This document shows positions 1 through 7,926 of a stretch of 64,000 bases of DNA, in pieces. Location of the stretch: assembly GCA_008000375.1 (NCBI GenBank), contig SMOI01000117.1:33584-97583 (forward strand), read 5' to 3'. Both the position numbers and the translations under genes were made by a program. The notes below the pieces were generated by a model. It was not told where the DNA came from. It made no database searches and saw nothing but the letters and a program-made list of their open reading frames with translations. Numbering within the stretch: the stretch's first letter is position 1; each line of letters opens with the position of its first letter. This DNA comes from Poteriospumella lacustris. Lineage: Eukaryota; Sar; Chrysophyceae; Chromulinales; Dinobryaceae.

Positions 1-234
1 TTTGTTGCGCGTGGCGATTCGGTTTGCCGCACAAAGCAACGAGACTGAAACGGCCAAGGATGCGCGACGACGATGATGTGGTCTGGATTCCCAAAGCGCG
101 GCAGCTGAACCATGAAGCAGCAAACTACTACAGGCACCAGCTTTTGACATGGCCGGCGTGCGTTCAGAAATGAATTCACGAACACCAATACTTTGTAGTA
201 TTATAGAGGAGATTCAATATAGCATTACATTTTG
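1..234. other. upstream region of kinase gene
   Basis: No gene is recognised here. A GACGACGATGATGTGG stretch near position 66 resembles a motif seen upstream of several other genes in the window. The rest is probably promoter and 5' UTR of the kinase gene. Confidence 0.4.
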
Positions 235-1875
235 ATGTCTTTGTTAGTTCTGTACCGAATTGAGGAAATCAGGAATGGGGAGTGGTGGTGCGAAGATACG
301 TTCAACGCATTTGAAGCTCCACTAAAGGTTGGATCAGATCGAGCTGTTTTGTTTGGAGACCTTCAATCTTATATATTGAGCAACAAAACCCTCTTTTCCG
401 CGCTTGGCGCTCGGCATGCCTTTTTCGCGGAAGTTGCGAACGAGCTACTTCCGCTTACCAGTCCCGGTCATGTTTTGCCTGTTGCAGATAACGGAACCCT
501 TCGCCTCAGATTAAGGCCTTCCGTGGGAGTTTCGATCGGATGTCCTCCTTTTCTGATGCAACAATCCACTGAAAAGTCGTTCTCAGTGTTGTCCTATCAT
601 TTGGCCCGAGATTTTCCCACAACTTTTGTGCGCAATCGAACAACCCGAACGAATACGGCCCCAAAGAATGCCCCTCTTCAGAAGACTCAGTCGGCTTCCT
701 ATGCCCAGAAATCAGACCAGGAAAGCTCAAATAATCGTGATGACTTTGTGCAGTCCCGCGATGATCATCAGCGCAATCCGAGAGCCACTGCGGGAGGAAT
801 TACTTCATTTGTGGGCGACGATGCCGCCACCGCACTTACTGACGCCGCTGAGGTTGCTAAAGAAGCGGCCAAATCTCTTTTTGGATTTGCAGCGACTTGG
901 GGGAAGACCGTATTGGATGCAGCATCGACGGTCTCAACAACGGCGATGGGTTCATCAACCTGTCGCCTCACTGGCTCGATCACTTTAGGAAAAATGAAAG
1001 TTCAAGTCATGAGAGAGTTATCAGAGGGCGGGTTTGGCATCGTGTACATCGCTCAAGATGGAAGCAGGTCGTACGCGTTGAAACAATTGATTTGCCAAAG
1101 TAAATCACAGCTGGATGAAGCTCGATCAGAGATTGAAAATCTGATGGTCTTGCGTGGCCACCCGAACATTATCGAACTCATTGACCACGGCTCCGCTACA
1201 CCACCCAATCAACCAAGGCAATTTTATCTCTTGTTTCCTCTGTATCCGGTAGGAACCGCTTGGGAAGCCATTGAAAGGGCTTCCAACGGAATCGATCCCG
1301 CAAGCCGCACTGGGCCACCTTGGCCATTCCCTGAGAAACGAGCCATTCGTGTCATTTTATGCATTGCCAAGGCGTTGGATTTCATGCACAGGAAGGGACT
1401 CAGCCATCGCGACGTGAAACCGCACAATATTCTATTGTCCGACGAATCGGATGATAAGCATGTGCTGATGGACTTTGGAAGCGTGTCTCCCGCCAAACAG
1501 TCTATTAATTCCCGCTCCGACGCTCTTCTCGTCGAGGACGAAGCAGCACAAAAAACAACGATGGCTTATCGCCCACCTGAACTCACATCAGCACCATTTC
1601 CTCCGTGTACGTTGGATGAGCGCATTGATGTGTGGTCTCTGGGTTGTACGATGTTTTGCATCGCGTTTGGACGATCTCCGTTCGAAACCGCCAAAGAAGG
1701 TGTTCAAAAACTGGCTATTTTGAATGGACGATGGTCACCTCCACAAGATTTGCGAATGCGCGACTGTAGTTTCTCTTCTTCTTACGTTGGCCTGATCGAC
1801 AGTATGCTCCATCTTGATTGGAATTCACGTCCTTTCATGAGAGAGGTGATCGATCGGTTGCAAGAGCTGTTATAA
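235..1875 (+). CDS. STK16/NAK-family serine/threonine protein kinase with long N-terminal extension
   Basis: Single-exon gene of 546 residues. The first ATG in the frame is at 235; a TTG three bases earlier is not used. Residues from about 250 form a protein kinase domain: glycine-rich loop GGFGIVY, VAIK-like YALK lysine near 281, HRDVKPHN catalytic loop near 391, and DFG in LMDFGSV near 411. The activation segment (AAQKTTMAYRPPEL) and DVWSLGCTMF match the STK16/MPSK1 and AAK1/GAK group, which acts in membrane traffic and secretion. The first 240 residues resemble no domain I know; their second half is polar and low in complexity. Kinase assignment is firm, the subfamily is likely. Confidence 0.85.
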   Translation: MSLLVLYRIEEIRNGEWWCEDTFNAFEAPLKVGSDRAVLFGDLQSYILSNKTLFSALGARHAFFAEVANELLPLTSPGHVLPVADNGTLRLRLRPSVGVSIGCPPFLMQQSTEKSFSVLSYHLARDFPTTFVRNRTTRTNTAPKNAPLQKTQSASYAQKSDQESSNNRDDFVQSRDDHQRNPRATAGGITSFVGDDAATALTDAAEVAKEAAKSLFGFAATWGKTVLDAASTVSTTAMGSSTCRLTGSITLGKMKVQVMRELSEGGFGIVYIAQDGSRSYALKQLICQSKSQLDEARSEIENLMVLRGHPNIIELIDHGSATPPNQPRQFYLLFPLYPVGTAWEAIERASNGIDPASRTGPPWPFPEKRAIRVILCIAKALDFMHRKGLSHRDVKPHNILLSDESDDKHVLMDFGSVSPAKQSINSRSDALLVEDEAAQKTTMAYRPPELTSAPFPPCTLDERIDVWSLGCTMFCIAFGRSPFETAKEGVQKLAILNGRWSPPQDLRMRDCSFSSSYVGLIDSMLHLDWNSRPFMREVIDRLQELL

Positions 1876-2264
1876 GTGGCATTGCGGTGCACCTCCACTG
1901 AATTATACATACGAGGGAAGCATCTTCACCATCACTGTAATGGGGACACACCATAATGTTTCAACAGGATTTATAGCAAAATTGCCAATGTTGTAAGAGG
2001 ATTTATATGCAGCATTCCCTCCGCAGGGCAACAGTTCGTTCAACCGGCGGACCGGCGGAAGACAACGACGACGTGATCCACGATCCACGATCATGATGAT
2101 GAACACGCCAACACGCCAACCAGCAGCACGACGACTTGGTCTTCTTTTTCTCTCTGAACCAAGAGAGGGGAAGCAAAAGGCAAATGCTATGTGGCCAATC
2201 TGAAGGAGTTTATGAGTTTATGTATGTTTCCACCGGTTTGTGGTGAAATATTCGCGGCGTTTGT
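1876..2264. other. intergenic, kinase 3' side and dNK1 promoter
   Basis: No convincing ORF. It holds GACGACGTG near 2066, CAGCAGCACGACGAC near 2121 and short repeats of ATCCACG and ACACGCCA. It lies 100-200 bp before the deoxynucleoside kinase start and is probably its promoter. Confidence 0.4.
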
Positions 2265-3086
2265 ATGATCACTTTGCGAAACATTTGGATAGTCTTCGCC
2301 ACTGTGATGCCCATGATTCAACGAACAATGATGACTCGCGCCTTCCGGGTTATGAACAGCAACAACAGGCTCAAATCAGTATCTAGAAGCTGTTCCTTGC
2401 ATGATCGTTCAAATATAGACCGCCCCTTCACTCCGTTTCTGATTTCATTGGAAGGAAACATTGGAGCGGGCAAAACGACACTGCTAACAAAACTTCGCGA
2501 GTTGCACCCCGATTGGATTCCTATCGATGAGCCCGTGGAAGAATGGTGCAACATTAAGAATGAGAAGGGGGAATCGATATTAGAATTGTTTTATCGCGAC
2601 AAGAGGCGATGGGCATACACATTTCAGAGCTGCGTCCTGCTGACTCGATACAATTGCATTGAGAAGACGATTCGGGATGCGAAAGTGAAATCAACTGGTG
2701 GTGTACAAGTTTTCTTGACGGAGCGGTGTATGGATAGCGACTACCATGTATTTGCTAAGCTTTTACGGGAAGAGGGCTGCATGGATTCAATGGAATTTCA
2801 GATTTATGAGCGTCTGCTGAGCCAACTCAGTACCACCGCTACGCCACTGTCTGCTGTTATTCATGTGAATAATTCACCTGTCATATGCCAGGACCGTATC
2901 AAGCAACGCGGACGTAGGGGGGAAAGTGCAATAACGTCGGCGTATTTGCAATCTCTCGATGCACATCAAACCGCTTGGTTGGCTTCTTCAAAGATTCCGA
3001 TTTTGTCAACATCAGCGGAGAGTTTGACGGAGGTGGAAGCATTCATTAGTAATGAAATATCTCAAATGAATCAAAGAAGTAGATGA
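2265..3086 (+). CDS. deoxynucleoside kinase 1 (dNK family)
   Basis: Predicted to phosphorylate deoxynucleosides to their monophosphates with ATP, the first salvage step. It has 273 residues. The P-loop GNIGAGKTT (about 64-72) is followed by the DEPVEEW motif that binds the base and sugar. LTERCMDSDYHVF corresponds to the family's ERS/DRY-type segment, with Cys in place of the usual Ser. The arginine-rich lid RIKQRGRRGE closes over phosphate. Residues 1-50 are rich in Met, Arg and Ser with few acids, which suggests a mitochondrial presequence, though later in-frame Mets could serve as starts. It is the tandem partner of the next gene. Substrate preference cannot be read from sequence alone. 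Confidence 0.88.
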   Translation: MITLRNIWIVFATVMPMIQRTMMTRAFRVMNSNNRLKSVSRSCSLHDRSNIDRPFTPFLISLEGNIGAGKTTLLTKLRELHPDWIPIDEPVEEWCNIKNEKGESILELFYRDKRRWAYTFQSCVLLTRYNCIEKTIRDAKVKSTGGVQVFLTERCMDSDYHVFAKLLREEGCMDSMEFQIYERLLSQLSTTATPLSAVIHVNNSPVICQDRIKQRGRRGESAITSAYLQSLDAHQTAWLASSKIPILSTSAESLTEVEAFISNEISQMNQRSR

Positions 3087-3592
3087 AGCTAATCTTTCTG
3101 ACTACTGTACATTCACCGTGTACATATGTCTGTCTGTATGTATGCATCCATATCAGTAACACAACAACTTACAACCTATGCAAGCCTGCAAGCCAGTCAT
3201 GTCCTCGTCCTCGTCATCGTGATTCCGTACTCAAACGCCGGCAAAACTGAGTCACAAGTCACCAGGTCAGGAAACGTGTTTGTCCATGCTCATTTCAGCT
3301 CCCCTCCCCACCACAGCCCAACAGCAATCGATCGAAATGAGGAGGACTGTTGCAGAGAGTAGAATTGGTTGGCTCTCTTATGAAATAGACCGAAGAAGAA
3401 GTTTAAGACTGAACACTCTGTGATCGCACCAGGGTCACAAGTATTTTTGAGGACATTATGCAATTTGCGTGGGCTTTGTTGCTGGTAGGACATCGACCAT
3501 TGTTCTTCCTAAGTTCTTTTTTTTCGAAAGTCATTTCACGCTTTGTTGTCATCTAGATTTCTTGCATAGAATCACTTAATTTTGTTGCCGTG
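3087..3592. other. intergenic between tandem dNK genes
   Basis: No gene is recognised. This 500-bp spacer should hold the 3' end of dNK1 and the promoter of dNK2. Confidence 0.4.
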
Positions 3593-4429
3593 ATGTCCTA
3601 CTCAGTGCCACCAATCGGAAGATCTCTCCTTTCTGTGACAAAGGCTCGTGCTTTCTCGAGTGGTCTCAGAGCTGCGGAAGGGAGTCTCAAGACATCTCTC
3701 CCCTTCACACCTTTCCTCATATCGTTGGAAGGAAATATTGGAGCAGGAAAAACTACATTGTTGAAGAAAATGCGGGAGCGGTTTCCTCAGTGGATAGCTA
3801 TTGATGAGCCAGTTGAGACGTGGTTCACAATAAAGAACGATGATGGTGACTCAATGTTGGAAGTATTCTATAAGGATAGAAAGCGCTGGTCATATACCTT
3901 CCAGAACTGTGCCCTTATCACCAGATATCAAAATATCGAAAAGGCTATCAATGATGCGCGCCGCAGCAGTTTTTCTGGCGGTGGGGTACAAGTTTTTCTG
4001 ACTGAAAGATGTCTCGACACTGACTACCATGTTTTCACCAAAATGCTACGAGATGAAGGAAGTATTGACACGTTGGAGTTGGATCTATACAATCGGTTAT
4101 TACAACAGCTTCGCAGCACGGCTACGCCACTCTCCGCCATCTTGCATGTGAACACGAGTCCATTGGTTTGCGTCGAACGGATTCGACAGAGATCAAGAAG
4201 TGGAGAAGACAAAATTACTTTGGATTATCTAGAAGCTCTGGAAAATCATCAATCAACTTGGATTCGGGAAACATCCGTCCCGACACTCTCCACTGATGGA
4301 ATGAATTTTGAGGAAGTCGAACAGTTTATAGCATCCCAGTTGGAACACACAATTGAAAAGGCTCGTTTGCAGCAGCAGGGCTTTGCTGGAGCTGTTTTTG
4401 GTGATGAACGAACCAACAATCGCCGTTAG
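3593..4429 (+). CDS. deoxynucleoside kinase 2 (tandem paralogue)
   Basis: It has 278 residues, starting at the ATG at 3593 (a GTG three bases earlier is not used). It is clearly similar to the preceding gene across the whole kinase domain: P-loop GNIGAGKTT at 47-55, IDEPVETW, LTERCLDTDYHVF and the lid RIRQRSRSGE. The two N-termini differ. This one (about 1-35, with KARAFSS) again looks like a mitochondrial transit peptide. Both copies share the Ser-to-Cys change in the ER(S/C) motif, so that change predates the duplication. A likely role is mitochondrial or divided cytosolic and organellar deoxynucleotide salvage. Confidence 0.88.
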   Translation: MSYSVPPIGRSLLSVTKARAFSSGLRAAEGSLKTSLPFTPFLISLEGNIGAGKTTLLKKMRERFPQWIAIDEPVETWFTIKNDDGDSMLEVFYKDRKRWSYTFQNCALITRYQNIEKAINDARRSSFSGGGVQVFLTERCLDTDYHVFTKMLRDEGSIDTLELDLYNRLLQQLRSTATPLSAILHVNTSPLVCVERIRQRSRSGEDKITLDYLEALENHQSTWIRETSVPTLSTDGMNFEEVEQFIASQLEHTIEKARLQQQGFAGAVFGDERTNNRR

Positions 4430-4600
4430 TCACACCATCTTTCGAGATGAGCGACATGTAAATACTTGCAGGCTTCTCATGGAGCTGCGCTATACAGAAG
4501 GTTTTTGTTCGAAATATATACTACTCAAGCTGAGAGAATGTCAAGTGGGACAAGTAAGGTGGGCTTTCTTTTTACACAAAGCTTATGAACTATACTCCAT

Positions 4601-5565
4601 TTAAGCGTTCAAAGCAACCAACTTCTCCAAGCACTCAGCAGCGTTGGTGTCCTCAAGTTGATCGAAGACAGACTTGCCCTTGACCTGAGGATCAACGGAC
4701 CAGGCTCTCAAGGTGTCAACGGAGATACCAGCAGCGATGGCAGCAGCACCGAAGGAATCCTATGATAAAATAAGAAAACAAACGTGAGATGCAGTCCTTC
4801 TACTGCGCGAAGGCGACGAACTGCACTTACAGTCTCAGGGTCCTTCTTCAACCAGTTCATTCTCTCGGCCAAACCCTCGAAAGGAGAAGCGGAGGCATGG
4901 ACGCAGTTGTCACCAGTGTCAGGGCGGGCAGCAAGGCCGTACTCCTCCCAGGCGGCATAGAGGGAACCACGGAGAGAGTCAGTAGGGGCAGAGGCAGGAT
5001 CAGTAGGACCCAAGACCTTGCCACGGAAGTCAGACCAGGCCAACAACTCGGCGTCGAACTCGACGACGTAGTAGTGAATGGTGACGGAGGGGTTCACGAA
5101 CTTCTCACGCATTTCCATGAAGAAAGCGTTGAAGGTGAACAAGGAAGGAAGACCCTCACGGTTGATCTCACCGCAGTAGAATCCACCACCGAACTTGACC
5201 TTCTTGGCACCAGCCCACAATCTGTCAAGAGCGGTAGCATCAACGTTGAGCTCCTTGGCGGCATCAAGAGCATTGAACACACGGCCCTGGGCCAAAGCCT
5301 CGCTCCAGGAGAGACCGAAGTTGGACTCGAACTTCTCGACAGGGACAGGGATCTGCTCAGGCTTCAACAAGGTGGCCTTGGAAGCGATGGCGTAGTAGTG
5401 CTGATCAATGAGCTTACCCTCGTCAATCTGAGGACCAGTGAAATCACCTTCCTCAAGGATGGTGATGCCACGAGCACGAAGGGAATCAGCAACGTATTGC
5501 TGAACCTTGGTGTTGTTAGCATGAGGCTTGACGAAGACGAAAGCAGAGTTCTTGACACCGGACAT
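4601..5565 (-). CDS. nucleoside diphosphate kinase-like protein with enlarged core
   Basis: Two exons, 5565-4831 and 4759-4601; the 71-nt intron has GTAAGT and CATAG ends and phase 0. The product has 297 residues. FVFVKPHA at the N-terminus matches the NDPK IKPDG strand. GPTDPASAPTDSLRGSL matches the G-(E/P)-T-(N/D)-P...IRG loop, and NCVHASAS carries the phospho-acceptor His of the NIIHGSD motif. A typical NDPK has about 150 residues; here roughly 100 extra residues lie between the first strand and the catalytic half. The strong preference for C-ending and favoured codons, unlike the neighbours, suggests high expression. It faces two dNK genes tail to tail, which fits a shared role in nucleotide supply. 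Activity is inferred. Confidence 0.72.
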
Positions 5566-5940
5566 TTTTACTCAACGAAATCTTTACGGACTTGAAGATA
5601 TGTTTCTCGAAGCTTTTGGTTGGATGTCAGTTGAGGGTTGCACCTTTCTTTGCGAGCGATCGCCAACGACAACTTCGCTCAGGATACGAAGCGACACACG
5701 AACTTACTTGAAGGATGATCTGTGAGAGCTCACTCACATCTGTAATGAGTGGCGCGGTCTCGGTGTCGTTTGTGTGTCGAGGTCAGTGTGTGGCTCTGTG
5801 CTGTGCGATCTCTCTGTCATCTCTCTGCCAAAGCTGCCGAACTTGTTCAAAGACTCCCTGAGAGTGGCAGTAAAAACACAATTGAAATCAGAACGACTCA
5901 TCCAGGGCATTTTGCCCTTTCGAGTCAACATCAACACAAG
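5566..5940. other. divergent promoter region, NDPK-like gene and snoRNA host
   Basis: No ORF is supported. The region lies between the start of the minus-strand NDPK-like gene and the first exon of the plus-strand snoRNA host transcript, whose 5' end cannot be fixed by eye. Confidence 0.4.
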
Positions 5941-6195
5941 ATGTTTGATTTGATCGATTCAACAGAAGGTGAGTGTTTGAACTCTTCATTGCGATGAAGT
6001 GTTGTCGCAAGAGAGTTGGAAAAAAGCAGTTTGGAAATGAAGTCACCACATTCTTTCCCCGTATGATCGACTATGATTCGATACGGAATGATTCGCTTGT
6101 TTAGCCCACTTCGTTGAATCTTGCCAGGTTTAACGAGGTTGTCGGATCCAGCTTCTTTTTTTCAACCTCTTGTCGACCTTCATTGTCTGTCAGTG

Positions 6196-6343
6196 GTCGA
6201 GTAGCAGTTCGAGTCAGGAATGGTGGAGGACGTGACGATATAATGTCAATTTAACCTTAGGACACCTTCTTATCACCTTACCGGTGAAATGAGACGAAAC
6301 ATTAATCTGAACTCCCCATTCCTGAAGTCTGCTGCTGCTCGAC
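6196..6343 (+). ncRNA. box C/D snoRNA candidate in host intron 1 (25S GGUGUCCUAAGG guide)
   Basis: Box C GTGACGA at 6232-6238 and box D CTGA at 6307-6310. A 13-14 bp stem closes it (6215-6228 with 6312-6324), and a second outer stem (6196-6207 with 6332-6343) extends it. Positions 6255-6266 (CCTTAGGACACC) are complementary to the GGUGUCCUAAGG segment of large-subunit rRNA as I recall it. The following box D' would be a degenerate CTTA. The stem and boxes are direct observations; the target is an inference. Confidence 0.6.
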
Positions 6344-6526
6344 TCCGACGAACTTCTATGTTTTCTGATCCTGATCTAACCATTTCATTCTTTTCTATAG
6401 ATTGTTGAACGGAGAACATTCGTCAAATATTACCGCAGACGACGAAGTTCCACCCACTTTTTTCCAAATGGTGAGTGGCTCTTTCATATTTTCATTGTAT
6501 TTTGGTACGACAAGAGGTGAAGTGAA

Positions 6527-6628
6527 GACAACTTAGATGACGAGTCTGAGTGTCACAAGGTACCATCCATTCTCCTTGGGCATATTCCCCATGATAGAAT
6601 TCGAGGCATTTGTCTGATCTCCAATTGT
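6527..6628 (+). ncRNA. box C/D snoRNA candidate in host intron 2 (25S CAAAUGCCUCG guide)
   Basis: Box C ATGACGA at 6537-6543, a C'-like ATGATAG at 6591-6597 and box D CTGA at 6614-6617. Guide 6602-6612 (CGAGGCATTTG) is an 11-nt complement of the conserved CAAAUGCCUCG of large-subunit rRNA. The fifth base before box D pairs with the third A, the position I recall as yeast 25S Am2220 and a SNORD36 target in human. The terminal stem is weak. Confidence 0.6.
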
Positions 6629-6655
6629 TTTACTACTGTTCGTGGTTTGGTCACC

Positions 6656-6759
6656 ATGTGGGGGGCACATTGACGATTAGCATTTACTTTTACGCATATC
6701 CGAGCCTTGAGTAATGAGCGATCTTATATGCTGCCTTCCTACCGAGTGCACCCCCACAT
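6656..6759 (+). ncRNA. box C/D snoRNA candidate in host intron 2 (18S GGAAGGCAGCA guide)
   Basis: A 13-bp GC-rich stem (6656-6668 with 6746-6759, one bulge) encloses a variant box C TTGACGA at 6670-6676 and a variant box D CCGA at 6742-6745. The bases before box D (TGCTGCCTTCCT, 6729-6740) complement 18S AGGAAGGCAGCA over 12 nt. The fifth base upstream of box D pairs with the A that I recall as yeast 18S Am420 (snR52; human SNORD83 site). Exact agreement with the plus-five rule supports the call despite the variant boxes. Confidence 0.65.
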
Positions 6760-6948
6760 TTTCGATCATTACTTTGTTTTGTCTCCGCCTCTTATGTGCA
6801 ACTTTATGCTAATGATCGAATCTTTTTTTCAGAATGTTTTTGTTCCCCAATCCGCGCGAATGAATGTTCCCAAATCCCACGAATGAAATTGAATGTCCTC
6901 CGAAGCTGAAGGTAATTCTTTTCTTCATAGATTTAGTAGTCTTTTTTT

Positions 6949-7044
6949 CGAAATGAGAATGAAGTAGTCAAATTCAAAGCATAGTTCACCTGAATTATTT
7001 ATTGATGCAAACCTATCCATCATATTGACACCTGACTCATTTCG
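6949..7044 (+). ncRNA. box C/D snoRNA in host intron 3, SNORD80/snR60-like guide
   Basis: A perfect 9-bp stem (6949-6957 with 7036-7044) encloses a degenerate box C (6959-6965), D' CTGA at 6990-6993, C' TTGATGC at 7002-7008 and D CTGA at 7032-7035. The D' guide GCATAGTTCAC (6979-6989) complements GUGAACUAUGC of large-subunit rRNA over 11 nt. The human SNORD80 D' guide contains the same CATAGTTCA core with the same spacing. The predicted target is the second A of GUGAA, equivalent to yeast Am817. Confidence 0.72.
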
Positions 7045-7059
7045 GCTTTTATTGGTATC

Positions 7060-7165
7060 GAAGTCTAGTTGATGATAAGAATGTTTGTGGGAATCTCTCT
7101 GAGGGTGGAGTCATCTATACTGATGAAGAGAGACAACATGGGTCATTCCTGCTCTGATAGTCTTC
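7060..7165 (+). ncRNA. box C/D snoRNA in host intron 3 (25S GAGAUUCCCAC guide)
   Basis: An 8-bp stem with one mismatch (7060-7067 with 7158-7165) encloses box C TTGATGA at 7069-7075, D' CTGA at 7099-7102, C' TGATGA at 7121-7126 and D CTGA at 7154-7157. All four boxes are near consensus. The D' guide GTGGGAATCTC (7087-7097) complements GAGAUUCCCAC of large-subunit rRNA over 11 nt, placing the methyl group on the second A of GAGA. I do not recall a yeast or human methylation at exactly that base. Confidence 0.72.
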
Positions 7166-7333
7166 TTTTCAACCATCTCGCATCCGTTTCTAACTCCGAT
7201 TGCGACTGATCTAACAACCTTTCCTTCCTTGATTATAGATGAACGAATGTGTTTAAGTGATTCGTGTAACAATCAAAAGCAAAAACTCTCATTATATCTC
7301 TCGACTTTCTTACTTTGTAGTTGTTTGAGAAAC

Positions 7334-7552
7334 ACTATTTTACTTGCGAATAGGGAACTGAACTAGCCTAACTCGCGGGTGCTGTTGAGGGTCGTAGGTC
7401 ATCATCGCACGGGTCAATTCACGGAAACTGGCGTACTGATCATTCACTTCAGATGCATCGTTTATCTGCTGAGGAATACGAGCCGCAACAGTCAAAGTAT
7501 AGTGTGCCATAAGCATATTCCATTCCTCAACTTCATCCATGATCTCCAAGAG
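7334..7552 (-). pseudogene. truncated 3' copy of the LCMT1-like gene
   Basis: About 218 bp closely match the 3' end of the intact methyltransferase gene at 16324-17475, including the C-terminal VRLVQFPIRK and stop. The copy begins abruptly at the equivalent of MEIMDEVEEW, has lost 12 nt relative to the intact gene (the residues TTEY) and carries scattered substitutions. Homology stops at both ends, and no upstream exon or splice site rescues it. The high similarity implies a fairly recent duplication. It lies in the same orientation as the intact gene but on the far side of the giant repeat-protein gene. Confidence 0.85.
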
Positions 7553-7926
7553 TGGTAAAGGTGTAGTCCATGCTTTTTATTCCCAAAAGTGAAAACGTAT
7601 GTCATACTTCCCACCAGGGCTCGCGCGAGGACCCCCGAAAAGTGAAACGTATATGTACACTCTTGGCTATGGTCTGAGTGCGCGCTTCGCGCGCATCTGG
7701 CAGGGAAAAAGTGCATGACCGACGGACGATCGAACGGTGACACTTTGCCACATATGTCAATAAACGATTGCTGACCAAGTCGACTTCACGATACTTCCGT
7801 GATAACAATAAGGGTCGGACGTTGTACAGTGGTCCGCACCAGTTTCTGCGGTTCTCAGCTCAGTCTGAAGATCACGGACTTGCTGACGCTCTGGAGTAGT
7901 GTGCAAATAGATTCTTCAGGCGATAA
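7553..7926. other. upstream region of the giant membrane-protein gene
   Basis: It holds two similar stretches (near 7577 and 7635), each with AAAAGTGAAA then CGTAT, and a 7-bp perfect hairpin of TGCGCGC and GCGCGCA around 7677-7694. It is probably the promoter of the gene starting at 7927; the roles of these elements are unknown. Confidence 0.4.

Larger units (their letters stand above)
5941..7320 (+). ncRNA. spliced non-coding snoRNA host gene, four exons
   Basis: Splice-site pairs define exons ending at 5968, then 6401-6470, 6833-6911, and from 7239 on. Introns are 5969-6400 (GTGAGT/CTATAG), 6471-6832 (GTGAGT/TTTCAG) and 6912-7238 (GTAATT/TTATAG). The joined exons have no useful ORF: the first ATG at 5941 meets a stop after 11 codons across the first junction. 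Introns are 330-430 nt, while coding introns in this window are 47-124 nt. Each long intron contains box C/D elements. The arrangement resembles GAS5/UHG-type host genes, in which introns are the product and exons are discarded. The 5' and 3' ends are approximate. Confidence 0.7.

Noticed and set aside
4789-5595. 268-codon plus-strand ORF opposite the NDPK-like gene
   Set aside because: Antisense shadow caused by strong codon bias; the minus-strand reading has NDPK motifs and a proper intron.
5941-5968. Short peptide MFDLIDSTE as a coding first exon
   Set aside because: The frame stops two codons after the first splice junction, so the transcript is treated as non-coding.
7121-7153. Second rRNA complement (AACATGGGTCA) upstream of box D in the 7060-7165 snoRNA
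   Set aside because: The match to 25S UGACCCAUGUU ends eight bases before box D, too far for the plus-five rule; may be chance or an accessory pairing.
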